Shown: positions 26,614 to 35,342, counted from the first letter of the stretch. The stretch: DNA of 64,000 nucleotides from Streptomyces sp. NBC_01775 (GCF_035917675.1 NZ_CP109104.1:1488001-1552000), one strand, 5' to 3'. Numbers and translations: made by a program. Notes: generated from the sequence alone by a model not told the origin.

Positions 26614-27576
26614 GTGACCGAGCTTCATTCCAGGCCAGGGCGCGCGGTGCGGCGCGCGGTGGCCGCAGCGCTGACGATGGCCGTGGCGCTGGGCGTCGGC
26701 ACCGGGGCCGGGCCCGCGCTCGCACGGGGGCTGGGCCTGGGCGCCTCGGGTACGGGCGGGCGGCTGGTGGGGGCCGGGCTCGTGGCCGTCGTCGCCGTGC
26801 TCCCGGTGCTGTACGCACTGCGCCGCTTCGGGCTGCCGCCCGCTCGGGCCGGTTTCGGGGGCGCGGGTGCGAGCGTCCGCGCCCTGCTGACGGGCGTCGG
26901 CGTGACGGGCGGGGCCGCCGCGCTCGTGCTGGGGCTGGGCACGGCTGCGGGCATGCTGCGCTGGGCGCGCCCCGACCTCGGCACGCTGGCCTGGTTCCTC
27001 GTCACCAATTCGGTGATCGCCCTGCTCCTGGAGGCCCTGCCGGAGGAGACGACGCTTCGCGGCTTCGCCTGGTCCTCACTGCGCGCGTCCTTCGGCGGCG
27101 GGATCGCGGCGCTCGGGACGACGGCGGTCTTCTTGCTGGTCCCGGGGACCTCGACGGTGGTGGGCGCAGGGGCCGCGCGGCTCGTCGGGGACAGCGACGG
27201 CCCCCGGATCGGCCTGGTCCCCGAAGGGCAGCACCCGGCGGACTATCTGGTCCTGCTGACCGTCTTCGGCCTCACCCTGGTCGCGGCGCGCACGGCCCTG
27301 CGCCACGCCCCGCTGTGGACGGCGATCGGCACCCACCTCACCTTTTTGACGGTCAACCGTATTGCCCTGGAGGGCGAACGACGTGGCGCGGGCTGGTCGG
27401 CCACCGACCTCTCCCCCGAGGTCCCGCTGCTGGTTCCGGTCTACCTCCTGCTGGCCGCCGCCGTCTTCCTGGTGCTGGGACGCAGGACGCGGCGCGCCGA
27501 CGCCACCGTCGCCGCCAACGCCAACGCCAACGCCACAGCGTCCCGCGCGACCGCTCAGCCGTGGCTGAGGGTGTAG
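26614..27576 (+). CDS. CPBP-family intramembrane protease-like protein
   Basis: A 320-residue GTG-started protein with GGAGG eight bases upstream. About eight hydrophobic segments are visible. The CPBP/ABI signature is ALPEETTLRGFAW (EExxxR), followed by a second motif with His in TAIGTHLTFLTVN. CPBP proteins are membrane metal-independent Glu proteases related to CAAX processing and bacteriocin immunity. The C-terminus has a short ANANANA repeat. Its last 22 bases overlap the 3' end of the convergent prenyl synthase gene. Substrate is unknown. Confidence 0.82.
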   Translation: MTELHSRPGRAVRRAVAAALTMAVALGVGTGAGPALARGLGLGASGTGGRLVGAGLVAVVAVLPVLYALRRFGLPPARAGFGGAGASVRALLTGVGVTGGAAALVLGLGTAAGMLRWARPDLGTLAWFLVTNSVIALLLEALPEETTLRGFAWSSLRASFGGGIAALGTTAVFLLVPGTSTVVGAGAARLVGDSDGPRIGLVPEGQHPADYLVLLTVFGLTLVAARTALRHAPLWTAIGTHLTFLTVNRIALEGERRGAGWSATDLSPEVPLLVPVYLLLAAAVFLVLGRRTRRADATVAANANANATASRATAQPWLRV

Positions 27577-28652
27577 CGGAACAGGGTGCGCAGCGTGGTG
27601 TGGGTGGCGGGGGGCAGGCCCGCCTCGTCCAGCCGGGCCAGGGCCTCTGTCAGCTGCCAGGCGGAGATCTCGTGCGCCGCCGCCCGTCCTCCCGCGTGTT
27701 CGATGAGCGCGACCAGCTCGTCGGGTGGCGGAGGGCAGGCGGGGCCGCCACCCAGTGATTCGGCCAGGGTGCGCGCCGCCGGGTTCCCGGCATGCAGTGC
27801 CGCGATCAGCGGCAGACTGGGCCCGCCCTCGCGCAGCCCGCTCATGACCGGCTTGCCCGTCAGCGACGTACCCGACCACAGGTCCTCGATGTCCCGGGAC
27901 GCGCGCCAGGCGATGCCCAGGTGGTGGCCCGCGCGGGTCAGGGCCGTGACCATCCGCTCGTCCGCGCCGCCCAGCAGCGCGCCGCCCGCCAGCGCGCACT
28001 CCAGCAGGGCGCTGCTGCGCGCCGCGGCAACCGCCGCGTACTCCTCCACGCTGACACCCGCTGGTGCCCTGCGGCGCAGGGCGAGTTCGGCGGAACGGCC
28101 CCCGACGAGCCGGGAGGTCGTACGGGCGGCCAGCCGCAGCGCGGCGGTTCCGTGCTCGTCCATCGCCAGCAGGAGGCGGTGCGCGGCGCCCAGCAGCGCG
28201 TCCCCGGCGAGGATGGCCCAGCCCGTCCCGTACACCGCCCACACGGCGGCGCGGCCTCGCCGCAGCGCGTCGCCGTCCATCACGTCGTCGTGCAGCGCCG
28301 ACCAGTTGTAGATGAGTTCCACGGCGGCGGCCCCCGGCAGCGCGGCGGCGACGGCCTCTTCCGCCTCGGCCGTCCCCGCCGCGGCGCGGGTGCCCGCGCT
28401 CGCGGCGTGCAGGGCCAGCGCGGCACGCAGGCAGACGCCCGGGGTGACCCCGTGGGTGGGGCTGCCGTCGGGCTGGGTCCAGCCGAAGTGGTAGCCGCAC
28501 ACGCGGCGCAGCTCCGGCTGGAGGGTGCCGACGACTTCTCGCAGGACCGGTTCGGTCCGCTCGTTGGCGTGGTGCAGCAAGGAGGGGGCGACGGGCACGG
28601 AAAGTGGAGCGGTGGCCGTCGCTGACGCGGCGAAAAGGTCCTGACTCGTCAT
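27555..28652 (-). CDS. Polyprenyl diphosphate synthase family protein (atypical)
   Basis: A 365-residue all-alpha isoprenoid synthase-like protein. The first Asp-rich motif is intact (LHDDVMDGDALRRG). The second is degenerate (WRASRDIEDLWSGTSLTGKP, in place of DDxxD). The usual N-terminal GKxxRP motif, whose Lys and Arg bind isopentenyl diphosphate, reads PGVCLRAAL here, so the Lys is absent. The YHFGWTQPDGSP stretch is typical of the actinobacterial branch found beside terpene cyclases. The ATG at 28652 was chosen; the longer frame is Arg-rich and unlike the family. It stands alone. It may make a diphosphate of unusual length or have lost chain-elongation activity. Confidence 0.8.
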   Translation of the reverse strand: MTSQDLFAASATATAPLSVPVAPSLLHHANERTEPVLREVVGTLQPELRRVCGYHFGWTQPDGSPTHGVTPGVCLRAALALHAASAGTRAAAGTAEAEEAVAAALPGAAAVELIYNWSALHDDVMDGDALRRGRAAVWAVYGTGWAILAGDALLGAAHRLLLAMDEHGTAALRLAARTTSRLVGGRSAELALRRRAPAGVSVEEYAAVAAARSSALLECALAGGALLGGADERMVTALTRAGHHLGIAWRASRDIEDLWSGTSLTGKPVMSGLREGGPSLPLIAALHAGNPAARTLAESLGGGPACPPPPDELVALIEHAGGRAAAHEISAWQLTEALARLDEAGLPPATHTTLRTLFRYTLSHG

Positions 28653-29047
28653 GGCGGAGCGGCTTCTCCCTTCTCCCGGAGCGGGGCGCCGGGCGCTGAT
28701 GTGCGCGAAGCGTGGGGAGCGATGCGCTCTCCGTAATCGGCTTTCCCGCGCGACTGCCTCTCGACTCCCGCACTCGCGTCGTTGTCCGAAGCACATGGGG
28801 CGCAGGGGCCCGCACAGGGGGCGGGCCGGTGCCCGTGAGCCTGCCGCGCCCGCCCGCTGTGCGACCCGTCGAGGGCTGCCCGCCGTGCGACCCGCCGGGG
28901 ACCGCCGCTGGGCGACCCCGTCCACCGCGCCGTGCGAGGGCCACATCCGGCCCGGACCAATCGGACCGGATCGAGCTGTGTGAGGAGGCCCCAACGGTGA
29001 AACCCGGGACCGGACGCTCCGAAAGCCCCGAATCCCGGGAGGGAGAC
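28653..29047. other. Divergent intergenic region, no gene seen
   Basis: Between the prenyl synthase and the SRPBCC gene. It carries three loosely repeated GTGCGACCCG-like blocks at about 28858-28920 but no credible reading frame. Promoters of both flanking genes must lie here. Confidence 0.4.
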
Positions 29048-29497
29048 ATGACACAGGTAGAGGAATCCATCGAGGTGGCCGTCCCGGTCACGACGGCCTA
29101 CAACCAGTGGACACAGTTCGAAGAGTTCCCCCGGTTCATGGACGGTGTCGAGCGCGTCGAGCAGCGCACCCCGAGGCTGACGCACTGGGTCACCAGCGTG
29201 GCGGGCGCCCGGCGTGAGTTCGACGCGGAGATCACCGAGCAGATCCCCGACGAGCGGGTCGCCTGGACCACCGTGGAGGGCGAGGTACGCCAGGCCGGGG
29301 TGGTCACCTTCCACCGGCTGGACGAACACCGCTCCAAGGTGATGCTCCAGCTCGAACACGACCCGCAGAGCATCACCGACTCGGTCGGCGACAAGCTCGG
29401 CTTCGTCACCCGGCAGGCCCAGGGAGACCTCAAGCGCTTCAAGTCCTACATCGAGCGGCGCGGCGCGGAGACCGGCGCCTGGCGCGGCACTCTCTGA
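29048..29497 (+). CDS. SRPBCC-family (polyketide cyclase/dehydrase-like) protein
   Basis: A 149-residue START/SRPBCC fold protein. It opens MTQVEESIEVAVPVTTAYNQW and continues FEEFPRFMDGVERVEQ and ITEQIPDERVAWTTVEG, the standard sequence of the Streptomyces stress-associated cyclase-like family (Polyketide_cyc). The fold has a hydrophobic pocket; these small proteins are not usually in polyketide clusters and their ligands are unknown. A GGGAGGGAG ribosome site precedes the ATG. A strong terminator follows directly, so it is monocistronic. Confidence 0.88.
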   Translation: MTQVEESIEVAVPVTTAYNQWTQFEEFPRFMDGVERVEQRTPRLTHWVTSVAGARREFDAEITEQIPDERVAWTTVEGEVRQAGVVTFHRLDEHRSKVMLQLEHDPQSITDSVGDKLGFVTRQAQGDLKRFKSYIERRGAETGAWRGTL

Positions 29498-29511
29498 GCG
29501 ACGGCCGAAGG

Positions 29512-29549
29512 TGGGGCCGGGGCCCGTGCGCGCACGGGCCCCGGCCCCA
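29512..29549. terminator. Terminator: 38-bp perfect palindrome
   Basis: TGGGGCCGGGGCCCGTGCG is followed immediately by its exact complement, giving a 19-base stem 14 bases after the SRPBCC stop codon. Confidence 0.9.
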
Positions 29550-29689
29550 GCAGCGAGCAGTACGCCGAGCCCTACCAGCCCTTACGAGCCGCTGCGGGCC
29601 GCGCTCGCCGGCTCAGGCGAGACCGGCATCGCCACGTTCGTGACGGGGAACAAGGGACCTCGTGGCGCCGCGCACCGAGGACCCAGCGA

Positions 29690-30030
29690 CACCTACGAGG
29701 AACGGGTGCGCGGCCCGGGCTCGGGCCCGGACGGCCCCCCTGCGGCGGCCCCGCGGCGGCAGCGTCCCGCCCGCCTCGCGCACCGCCTCGCAGGCGGCAG
29801 CGATGTCCTCGGCGGGACAGGCGAGGTGCTGCCGCCCCAGGTCGCGCGGGAGCGCGGCCTCACGCTGGCGGGCCCCGGTACTCGAACAGTTCGATCCTGG
29901 CCCGTCCGGCAGGCGCGGCATGCGCACCGCGACCCGTTCGGTGCCCCACGGCACGTCCGAGCGCTCTAAAGACCGTGGCGGCCTCGATATCGGGCTCGGG
30001 GACGCCGACGTGATCAATTCCCCGGACCAT
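29690..30030 (-). pseudogene. Decayed VOC (glyoxalase/bleomycin-resistance-like) gene
   Basis: Reading the minus strand in three alternating frames recovers a methylmalonyl-CoA-epimerase/lactoylglutathione-lyase-like protein in correct order: IDHVGVPEPDIEAATVF, then TERVAVRMPRLPDGPG, then RIELFEYRGP, then ALPRDLGRQHLACPAEDIAAA with EAVREAGGTLPP, then PSGPEPGPRTRSS and a stop. At least four frame changes and an internal deletion after the first block (about 40-50 residues missing relative to the family) separate these pieces. No single frame can give a functional product. The residual metal ligands His (DHVG), Glu (ELFEY) and His (RQHLA) are still visible. It is an old, inactivated gene, not a sequencing slip. 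Confidence 0.8.
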
Positions 30031-30217
30031 TTTCCAGTGCGCTCCTTCTGCCTCCGGGCTTCTTCCGCTCCAGGAAGGCCGCGGGGATGAAGTCCCGCAC
30101 GCGGGTGGGTTTCACTGGAGCGGCGTCTTCCTCTGGAGGGGCCGCCGGAGGGGCCACATCTCGGTGGAGAGGGCCGCTTCTCGGAGGGGCCGCTTCTCCC
30201 GGCGGGGGCCGCTTCCG

Positions 30218-30640
30218 CTAGAGAGGGAGGTGCGCCTGAATGATCTTTCCGCCGTTGTGCCTCAGCCGGATGGTGAGATCGCTCGCGAGGTGCCGGACGA
30301 TCGGCCAGCCGAATCCGCCGTTCTCCGCCTCGTCAAAGCTGCCCGGCACGCGTTCTGCCGGAAGTACGGAGCTGGAATCCCCGACTTCGACAGTGAGGGT
30401 GCTGTGTGTGCAGCCGAGGTGGAAATCCGTCACTCCGCTCGCGTGCCGCAGCGCGTTGGTCACCAGCTCGGAGACAACGAGGAGCACGGTCTCCGTCGCC
30501 TCGGGCGAGGGCGGCGGGGAGAGGGTGGACAGAAAGCCGCGGGTGATCTGCCGGGCTTGAAAGCTGCTGCACAAGTAGGGGGCGTGGGTCATGGCGACTG
30601 CTTCCGCTTCACCATTTCGTATAGCCGTTGCGTTGTTCAT
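30218..30640 (-). CDS. HATPase_c anti-sigma-factor-like serine kinase (RsbW type)
   Basis: A 140-residue GHKL ATPase. The N box is VVSELVTNALRHA, the G1 region is VEVGDSSSVLP, and the G2-like region is GGFGWPIVRHLAS. Streptomyces encodes many such small kinases that bind sigma factors or phosphorylate STAS-domain antagonists. A STAS-domain gene lies 1.2 kb away on the other strand, so a partner-switch pair is plausible. The G1 Asp-x-Gly is DSS, a mild departure from consensus. No sigma factor gene is adjacent. Confidence 0.82.
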   Translation of the reverse strand: MNNATAIRNGEAEAVAMTHAPYLCSSFQARQITRGFLSTLSPPPSPEATETVLLVVSELVTNALRHASGVTDFHLGCTHSTLTVEVGDSSSVLPAERVPGSFDEAENGGFGWPIVRHLASDLTIRLRHNGGKIIQAHLPL

Positions 30641-31023
30641 CTGCGTCTCCCGTCTCCGCCAGGTGAATTACTACAGGAGCGGGCCAGAATCAGGCTGTCC
30701 CTGCGACTGCCGGCCTCTCCTTCCCACAGCCTGGCCGCGTATTCGTTGCCGTTCGCTTTTGGTGAACGGTGACGGTTTCCGCTGCCTCACCACGGGCCGA
30801 ACGGCTCTGGGGAAATTGTCGAACGATGCAGTCTCAGTTACCCGGCACTTTCGTCTTCATGCATGCTCCGGAGCGGGCGGGATGCCGCCCGGAAGGAAGC
30901 CGCCAGGAGGGAGCGCCGCCGAGCGTCTCAGGAGTTGTGTGCGGCGGCACCGTTCCCCCTCGCGCGAACGGGAGGCAGGCTGTCTCTCACCGGGCGACAG
31001 CCGTACTTCATCCAGGAGTCCCT
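30641..31023. other. Divergent intergenic region, no gene seen
   Basis: This 383-base gap separates the HATPase gene (minus) from the Asp23 gene (plus). It is less G+C-rich than its surroundings in places (30655-30680, 30820-30860), as promoter DNA often is. No confident promoter or small gene was identified. Confidence 0.4.
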
Positions 31024-31524
31024 ATGACGTCCCAGCAGATCTCCACCCCCGCGGAGAGTACGGCCGGCGCGGCGCAGGCCGGGCCCGGAGCCGGCTCCAC
31101 CACGGTGAGCGGCGGGGCGCGCGGCGCGGACGAACCCGCCGCCACGCGTGGCAAGACCTCGATCGCGGATGTCGTGGTCGTCAAGATCTCGGGAATGGCC
31201 GCCCGCGAGATCCCCGGGGTCCACGACATGGGCGGCGGCCTCTCCCGCACCCTGGGGGCCGTCCGGGACCGCGTGCCGGGCGGCAGGCCGAATGTGCGCC
31301 GGGGCGTCAAGGTCGAGGTCGGCGAGCGCCGGACCGCCGTCGATCTGGACCTGGTGCTGGAGTACGGCGTGCCGGTCATGGAGGTGGCCCGCGACGTCCG
31401 GGAGAACGTCATCGCCGCCGTGGAGCGGATCACCGGGCTGGAGGTGGTGGAGGTCAACATCGCCGTCAACGACATCCACCTGCCCGACGAGGAGGAGACG
31501 ACGCCGGACACCCGCGTGGAGTGA
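31024..31524 (+). CDS. Asp23/Gls24-family envelope stress protein
   Basis: A 166-residue protein. Residues 1-42 are a Ser/Ala/Gly-rich linker. The DUF322 (Asp23) domain starts at KTSIADVVVVKISGMAAREIPGVHDMG and continues VKVEVGERRTAVDLDLVLEYG, VARDVRENVIAAVERITGLEVVEVNI and VNDIHLPDEE. In Gram-positives Asp23 proteins associate with the membrane and respond to alkaline or envelope stress; Streptomyces often has several in a cluster, here only one. The ATG has AGGAG upstream. Confidence 0.92.
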   Translation: MTSQQISTPAESTAGAAQAGPGAGSTTVSGGARGADEPAATRGKTSIADVVVVKISGMAAREIPGVHDMGGGLSRTLGAVRDRVPGGRPNVRRGVKVEVGERRTAVDLDLVLEYGVPVMEVARDVRENVIAAVERITGLEVVEVNIAVNDIHLPDEEETTPDTRVE

Positions 31525-31822
31525 GGGTGACCTCTCTTTCACTCCCCCCTCCGGGCTCCCCGGGGCCTGGCCGGCAACTCACGGGGGCCGGGCGTCCCGT
31601 GGCCCCCACAATCCGTCACGAGATCTGCCCGGGACGTACGATCACTCTGCACGGGACCAGAGTGAGCTGTCCGAAAGACGCCGACATATACGCGGCGTCC
31701 CGCTCAGGGGAGGCATGTTCGCATGGCGTGGTTTGGGATACTCGGGCAGTGTGGGCCCGGAAACAGAAGATCGGCGTGACAAGCCTCATGGCACCGGCGC
31801 CTCGCCGGGGGACGGAGGAGGA

Positions 31823-32320
31823 GTGAGGTCGCGGGAAGACGACCGGCTGGCCATCACCCCGCTCACCGTCAAGGACGAGTGCGCGGTGCTGCGCTTCAGC
31901 GGCGAACTGGACCAGGGGTCGGAGCAGTTCTACCTCGACCGCATCGGCGCCGTGGTCGCCACGGGCTACCGCCACCTCGTCCTCGATGTGACGGCCCTGG
32001 TCTTCTGCGACTCCCGGGGCCTCAACTGCCTGCTCGCGCTGCGCTGGCTGCTGCACCGCAGGGAAGGCAGCCTTCTGCTGGCGTGCGTGGGGCGCCGGCT
32101 GGCCGCCGTGCTCTCACTGACGGGGAGCACCGAGGTGCTGCCGGTCTACTCCAGCGTCAGCCAGGCACTGCGCACCCTCCCCGCCGACCAGCGGCCCGAC
32201 TGGCCGCCCACCGGCGACACCGCCCCGGGGATCCCGCTGCACAACCCCGAGCCGCTGGAGGCCGCCTGGCAGCGGGAGGACAACCCGCATCTGCCGCTGG
32301 ACCCGCGCGCCCAGGACTGA
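31823..32320 (+). CDS. STAS-domain anti-sigma factor antagonist
   Basis: A 165-residue SpoIIAA/RsbV-like protein with a GTG start directly after GGAGGAG. Residues 10-110 form the STAS domain: ECAVLRFSGELDQGSE, YRHLVLDVTALVFCDSRGLNCLL, with the Ser of DSRG the likely phosphorylation site. The 50-residue tail is Pro-rich (RPDWPPTGDTAPGIP). It would bind an RsbW-like kinase when unphosphorylated; candidates in the window are the HATPase at 30218-30640 as kinase and the PP2C at 36117-37256 as phosphatase. A longer frame exists upstream but lacks a ribosome site. Confidence 0.85.
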   Translation: MRSREDDRLAITPLTVKDECAVLRFSGELDQGSEQFYLDRIGAVVATGYRHLVLDVTALVFCDSRGLNCLLALRWLLHRREGSLLLACVGRRLAAVLSLTGSTEVLPVYSSVSQALRTLPADQRPDWPPTGDTAPGIPLHNPEPLEAAWQREDNPHLPLDPRAQD

Positions 32321-32829
32321 GCCGACCGCCGAGTACCGGACAGGGCGCGCCGAGTTGTGAATCTTTCGTGCCCACCGCACGCATCCGCGCCGCAGTTCAC
32401 ACCGGGGCACCGTGATCGGCTTCCGATATCCAACTCACACCTGTGCGCGCAGAGTTATGCCCACAGCGGCCCTCCGGGCGCGGCCACACCATCCGGACCC
32501 TGGTGTTCCGTATCCCGGAGATCATCCGCCATGACGCTGTGTGACGAGATTCGGCGGGCCTCGCGTCACTCGTCCGCCCCCGAAACCCCCCACGCCCAGG
32601 GCCGTCTGAGGGGCCCTCACCTCTCGGGGGCATGTCCGGGGGGCATGTGCGAACGATGATCACATGCAGCTATGCTGCGACGGGCTCGGAGAGTTGGGGC
32701 GGGCATCGCCCCAGGCCACCCCTGACCTGAAGCCGCCTCGGGTCCGCGTGTACGGCGGTCCCGACGGCTTTGTCACGGTGCCAAGCATCCCTTGTCCTGA
32801 CGTGATCTCCCGATGATTTGAGGATGCTG
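32321..32829. promoter_or_regulatory. Conservon upstream region with GCATGT repeats
   Basis: No gene is seen in these 509 bases. At 32630-32635 and 32643-32648 the hexamer GCATGT is repeated directly, and its complement ACATGC is at 32662-32667. The latter two sit in a perfect seven-base inverted repeat GCATGTG/CACATGC. A TATGCT -10-like element follows at 32671-32676. This is a likely regulated promoter for cvnABCD. Confidence 0.45.
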
Positions 32830-34584
32830 ATGGTTCGTAGTGAATCGTCACCCGGAGGTATACCGTCGCGCTCCGTCGCGGCGTGGGCGGTGCCCGCCGT
32901 CGTCACGGCCGTGGCGACCGCGGTCGCCGCGGTGCTGGTACCCGAGCAGGCGCGCGTCGCTGTCGCGCTGTGCGGCGGCGTCGCCACGATCGCCCTGGCT
33001 CTGCTCACCGCCGAGGTGGCCCGGCGCGGAAGGGCGTTGGAGGCGCTGCGCGCCGCCAACGAGGAGCGCGTGTCCGCGCTCCAGTACCGGCTCGACCTCC
33101 AGGAGGCCAGCACGGTACAGCTCTCCAAGGAGCGGCTTCCCGAGGCGGTGGCCCGGCTCCAGGAGGGCGAGTTCGCCGAGGACGTACTGATGTCCATGCG
33201 GCCGGAGGGCCAGGGCCTCAGCCCGCAGTTCCAGGCCGCGCACGAGGCGCTGCTGCGCTCGGTCATCGACGCGGTGGGGGCCGAGGAGAGCATGCGGGAC
33301 TCGGCGCAGCGCGGTGTGGTCAACATCGCCCGCCGGGTGCAGGCGATCGTCCACCAGCAGGCCACCGACCTGCGGGGCATGGAGGACCGGCACGGCCAGC
33401 GGCCCGAGTTCTTCGCCGACCTGCTCCGGCTCGACCACGGCACGGCCCTGATCGGCCGCCTCGCCGACAGCATCGCCGTCCTCGGTGGCGCCCGCCCCGG
33501 GCGCCAGTGGGGCAAGGCCGTCCCGCTCTACAGCGTGCTGCGCGGCGCCATGTCGCGGATCCTGGACTACCAGCGGGTCGAGCTGCACTCGGTCGCCGAC
33601 GTGGCCGTGGTCGGTCCGGCGGTGGAGCCGCTCATCCACGCGCTCGCCGAGCTGCTGGACAACGCCACGCGCTACTCGCCGCCCAAGGCGCGCGTCCATC
33701 TGACCGCCGGCGAGGTGCACGTGGGCATCGCCATCGAGATCGAGGACGGCGGCGTCGGGCTGAGCGAGGAGGCGCGCGCCCGTGCCGAGCGCATGCTCAG
33801 CGAGGCGCGGGCCGGGATCGACCTCAACGACCTGGGAGAGTCGCCGCGCCTCGGGCTCGCCGTCGTCGGCCGGGTCGCGCAGGCGTACGACTTCCAGGTG
33901 TCCCTTCCGCCGTCCGCCTACGGCGGTGTGCGCGCGGTGCTGTGTGTGCCGAAGAACCTGATCACGACCGCGCCCGCGACCGGCAGGGCCCACGGCATCG
34001 GCGCGGCATCCGGCCCCCGGCAGGCGCCCCGCCCCGGGCGCGAGTCCTCGGCGCCCGCCGACCCCCGGGCGATCTCCGCGTCGCGGCCGGCCGAGCCCTG
34101 GGAGGAGCCGCAGGTACCGGCGGTGGAAGCGCCCAAGGCGGCACACTCCACACCGGATGCCGCGTCCGCGCAGGACTTCACGCTGGCCGCCCCGGCAGGC
34201 CCGGAGACGGCCCAGGCCCATCCGGACACCGCGCCGACGGCGGGGGAGACGGCGCGGGCCCGGGTCCCGTACGCCGGACAGGCGGACTTCGCGGCGCCGG
34301 ACGGCGCGGCAGGTCCCCCGCCCGACGAAGACGAGGAGGCCCCGCCCGTGACCGAACGCACGGCCGGCGGGCTGCCACAGCGGCGCCGCCGCAGCCCCGA
34401 CCCCAGCGCCCGTGGGGCCTTCGGAACACAACGCCCGGTGCCTCAACCGGGCCCCGCCGCCACCGCGTCGGAGGAACCGGCGCCCGGAGTGTGGATGGCC
34501 GAGTTGCAAAGTGGACTGTCCGGCGGAAAGCCGAAGCCGACGCCGACTCGCGGTAGTAGCGACACGTCAGACAAGGATGAGTAG
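32830..34584 (+). CDS. cvnA: CvnA: conservon sensor histidine-kinase-like membrane protein
   Basis: A 584-residue protein. Two membrane segments lie at about residues 15-36 and 42-62, followed by a coiled region (EALRAANEERVSALQYRLDLQEAS). The GHKL ATPase domain has the N box HALAELLDNATRYSPPKARV, G1 EIEDGGVGL and G2 GLAVVGRVAQAYD. The DHp-like region has no clear phospho-acceptor His. The last 220 residues are a disordered Pro/Ala/Glu-rich tail. CvnA starts the four-gene conservon, which in S. coelicolor forms a membrane-associated complex resembling eukaryotic G-protein-coupled systems. The ATG at 32830 was preferred because GAGG lies seven bases upstream. Confidence 0.93.
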   Translation: MVRSESSPGGIPSRSVAAWAVPAVVTAVATAVAAVLVPEQARVAVALCGGVATIALALLTAEVARRGRALEALRAANEERVSALQYRLDLQEASTVQLSKERLPEAVARLQEGEFAEDVLMSMRPEGQGLSPQFQAAHEALLRSVIDAVGAEESMRDSAQRGVVNIARRVQAIVHQQATDLRGMEDRHGQRPEFFADLLRLDHGTALIGRLADSIAVLGGARPGRQWGKAVPLYSVLRGAMSRILDYQRVELHSVADVAVVGPAVEPLIHALAELLDNATRYSPPKARVHLTAGEVHVGIAIEIEDGGVGLSEEARARAERMLSEARAGIDLNDLGESPRLGLAVVGRVAQAYDFQVSLPPSAYGGVRAVLCVPKNLITTAPATGRAHGIGAASGPRQAPRPGRESSAPADPRAISASRPAEPWEEPQVPAVEAPKAAHSTPDAASAQDFTLAAPAGPETAQAHPDTAPTAGETARARVPYAGQADFAAPDGAAGPPPDEDEEAPPVTERTAGGLPQRRRRSPDPSARGAFGTQRPVPQPGPAATASEEPAPGVWMAELQSGLSGGKPKPTPTRGSSDTSDKDE

Positions 34585-34587
34585 CCG

Positions 34588-34992
34588 ATGGAACAGCGCG
34601 CGGACATGGACTGGATGCTTAAGGATCTCGCCGAAAGCGTCCCGCAGACCCGGCACATCGTGGTGCTGTCCTCGGACGGCTTGTGCATGGCCCGGTACGA
34701 CACGGACATGGACGCCGCCGACCGGCTGGCGGCCATCGGCTCGGGTCTGCAGAGTCTCTCCGTAGCGGTCGCCTCCGAGTTCCCGCACAGCGACGGCCGG
34801 ATGCGGATGGTCGTGATCGAGGTCAGCGGCGGCTTCATGTATCTGATGGCCGCGGGCTCCGGTGCGCACCTCGCGGTGCTGGCCGACGAGGGCGTGGACG
34901 CGGGCCTGGTCGGCCAGTGCATGCGCGACCTGGTGGCCCGGATCGGTGCCCACCTGACCAGCCCGCCCCGCAACGACGGACAGGTTCCGTGA
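34588..34992 (+). CDS. cvnB: CvnB: roadblock/LC7-domain protein
   Basis: A 134-residue roadblock/LC7 protein: LKDLAESVPQTRHIVVLSSDGLCMARYD, then LSVAVASEFPHSDGRMRMVVIEVSGGFMYLMAAGSG and VLADEGVDAGLVGQCMRDLV. In conservons this family acts with the CvnD GTPase as a regulatory (MglB-like) partner. It begins three bases after the CvnA stop and ends in a four-base GTGA overlap with cvnC. Confidence 0.95.
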   Translation: MEQRADMDWMLKDLAESVPQTRHIVVLSSDGLCMARYDTDMDAADRLAAIGSGLQSLSVAVASEFPHSDGRMRMVVIEVSGGFMYLMAAGSGAHLAVLADEGVDAGLVGQCMRDLVARIGAHLTSPPRNDGQVP

Positions 34993-35342
34993 GCGAGTCC
35001 GACGGGGTCTGGGACGGAGGCAGCCCGGAGCGGCTGTATGTGATCACCGGCGGGCGGGTCGACTCGTCCGAGCAGGCGGGTCTCGACCTGGTGACGCTGA
35101 TCGTCTCCCTCCAGGAGCCGAAGGTGGGCATGCAGCCCGAGCTGGCCCAGATCCTGCGGATCTGCCGCTCGCCGCTCTCCGTCGCCGAGATCTCCGCTTA
35201 TCTGGTCCTCCCCCCGAGCCTGATCAGCGTGCTGCTCACCGATCTGCTGGCCGACGGACGGGTCGAGGCCCGCTCGCCCGACCCGTCGCTCCCCGACATT
35301 GCACTGATAGAGGCGGTAATCCATGGACTCGAGAAGCTCTGA
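34989..35342 (+). CDS. cvnC: CvnC: DUF742 winged-helix-like protein
   Basis: A 117-residue DUF742 protein. The signature is RLYVITGGRVDSSEQAGLDLVTLI and the helix-turn-helix-like ILRICRSPLSVAEISAYLVLPPSLISVLLTDLLADGRVE. GTG start overlapping the cvnB stop. It bridges the other conservon members; a DNA-binding role has not been established for the family. Confidence 0.95.
   Translation: MSESDGVWDGGSPERLYVITGGRVDSSEQAGLDLVTLIVSLQEPKVGMQPELAQILRICRSPLSVAEISAYLVLPPSLISVLLTDLLADGRVEARSPDPSLPDIALIEAVIHGLEKL

Noticed and set aside
26018-26628. Several short frames on both strands in the gap before the CPBP gene
   Set aside because: Low-complexity Arg/Pro-rich products with no ribosome sites; the segment contains a long inverted repeat instead.
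29511-30090. Plus-strand frames over the VOC remnant
   Set aside because: They are composition artefacts; the recognisable protein pieces are all on the minus strand.
30775-30799. SigB-like promoter (GTTT, 15-base spacer, GGGCCG) upstream of the Asp23 gene
   Set aside because: The -10 half departs too far from GGGTAT to support a call, although a stress promoter would make sense here.
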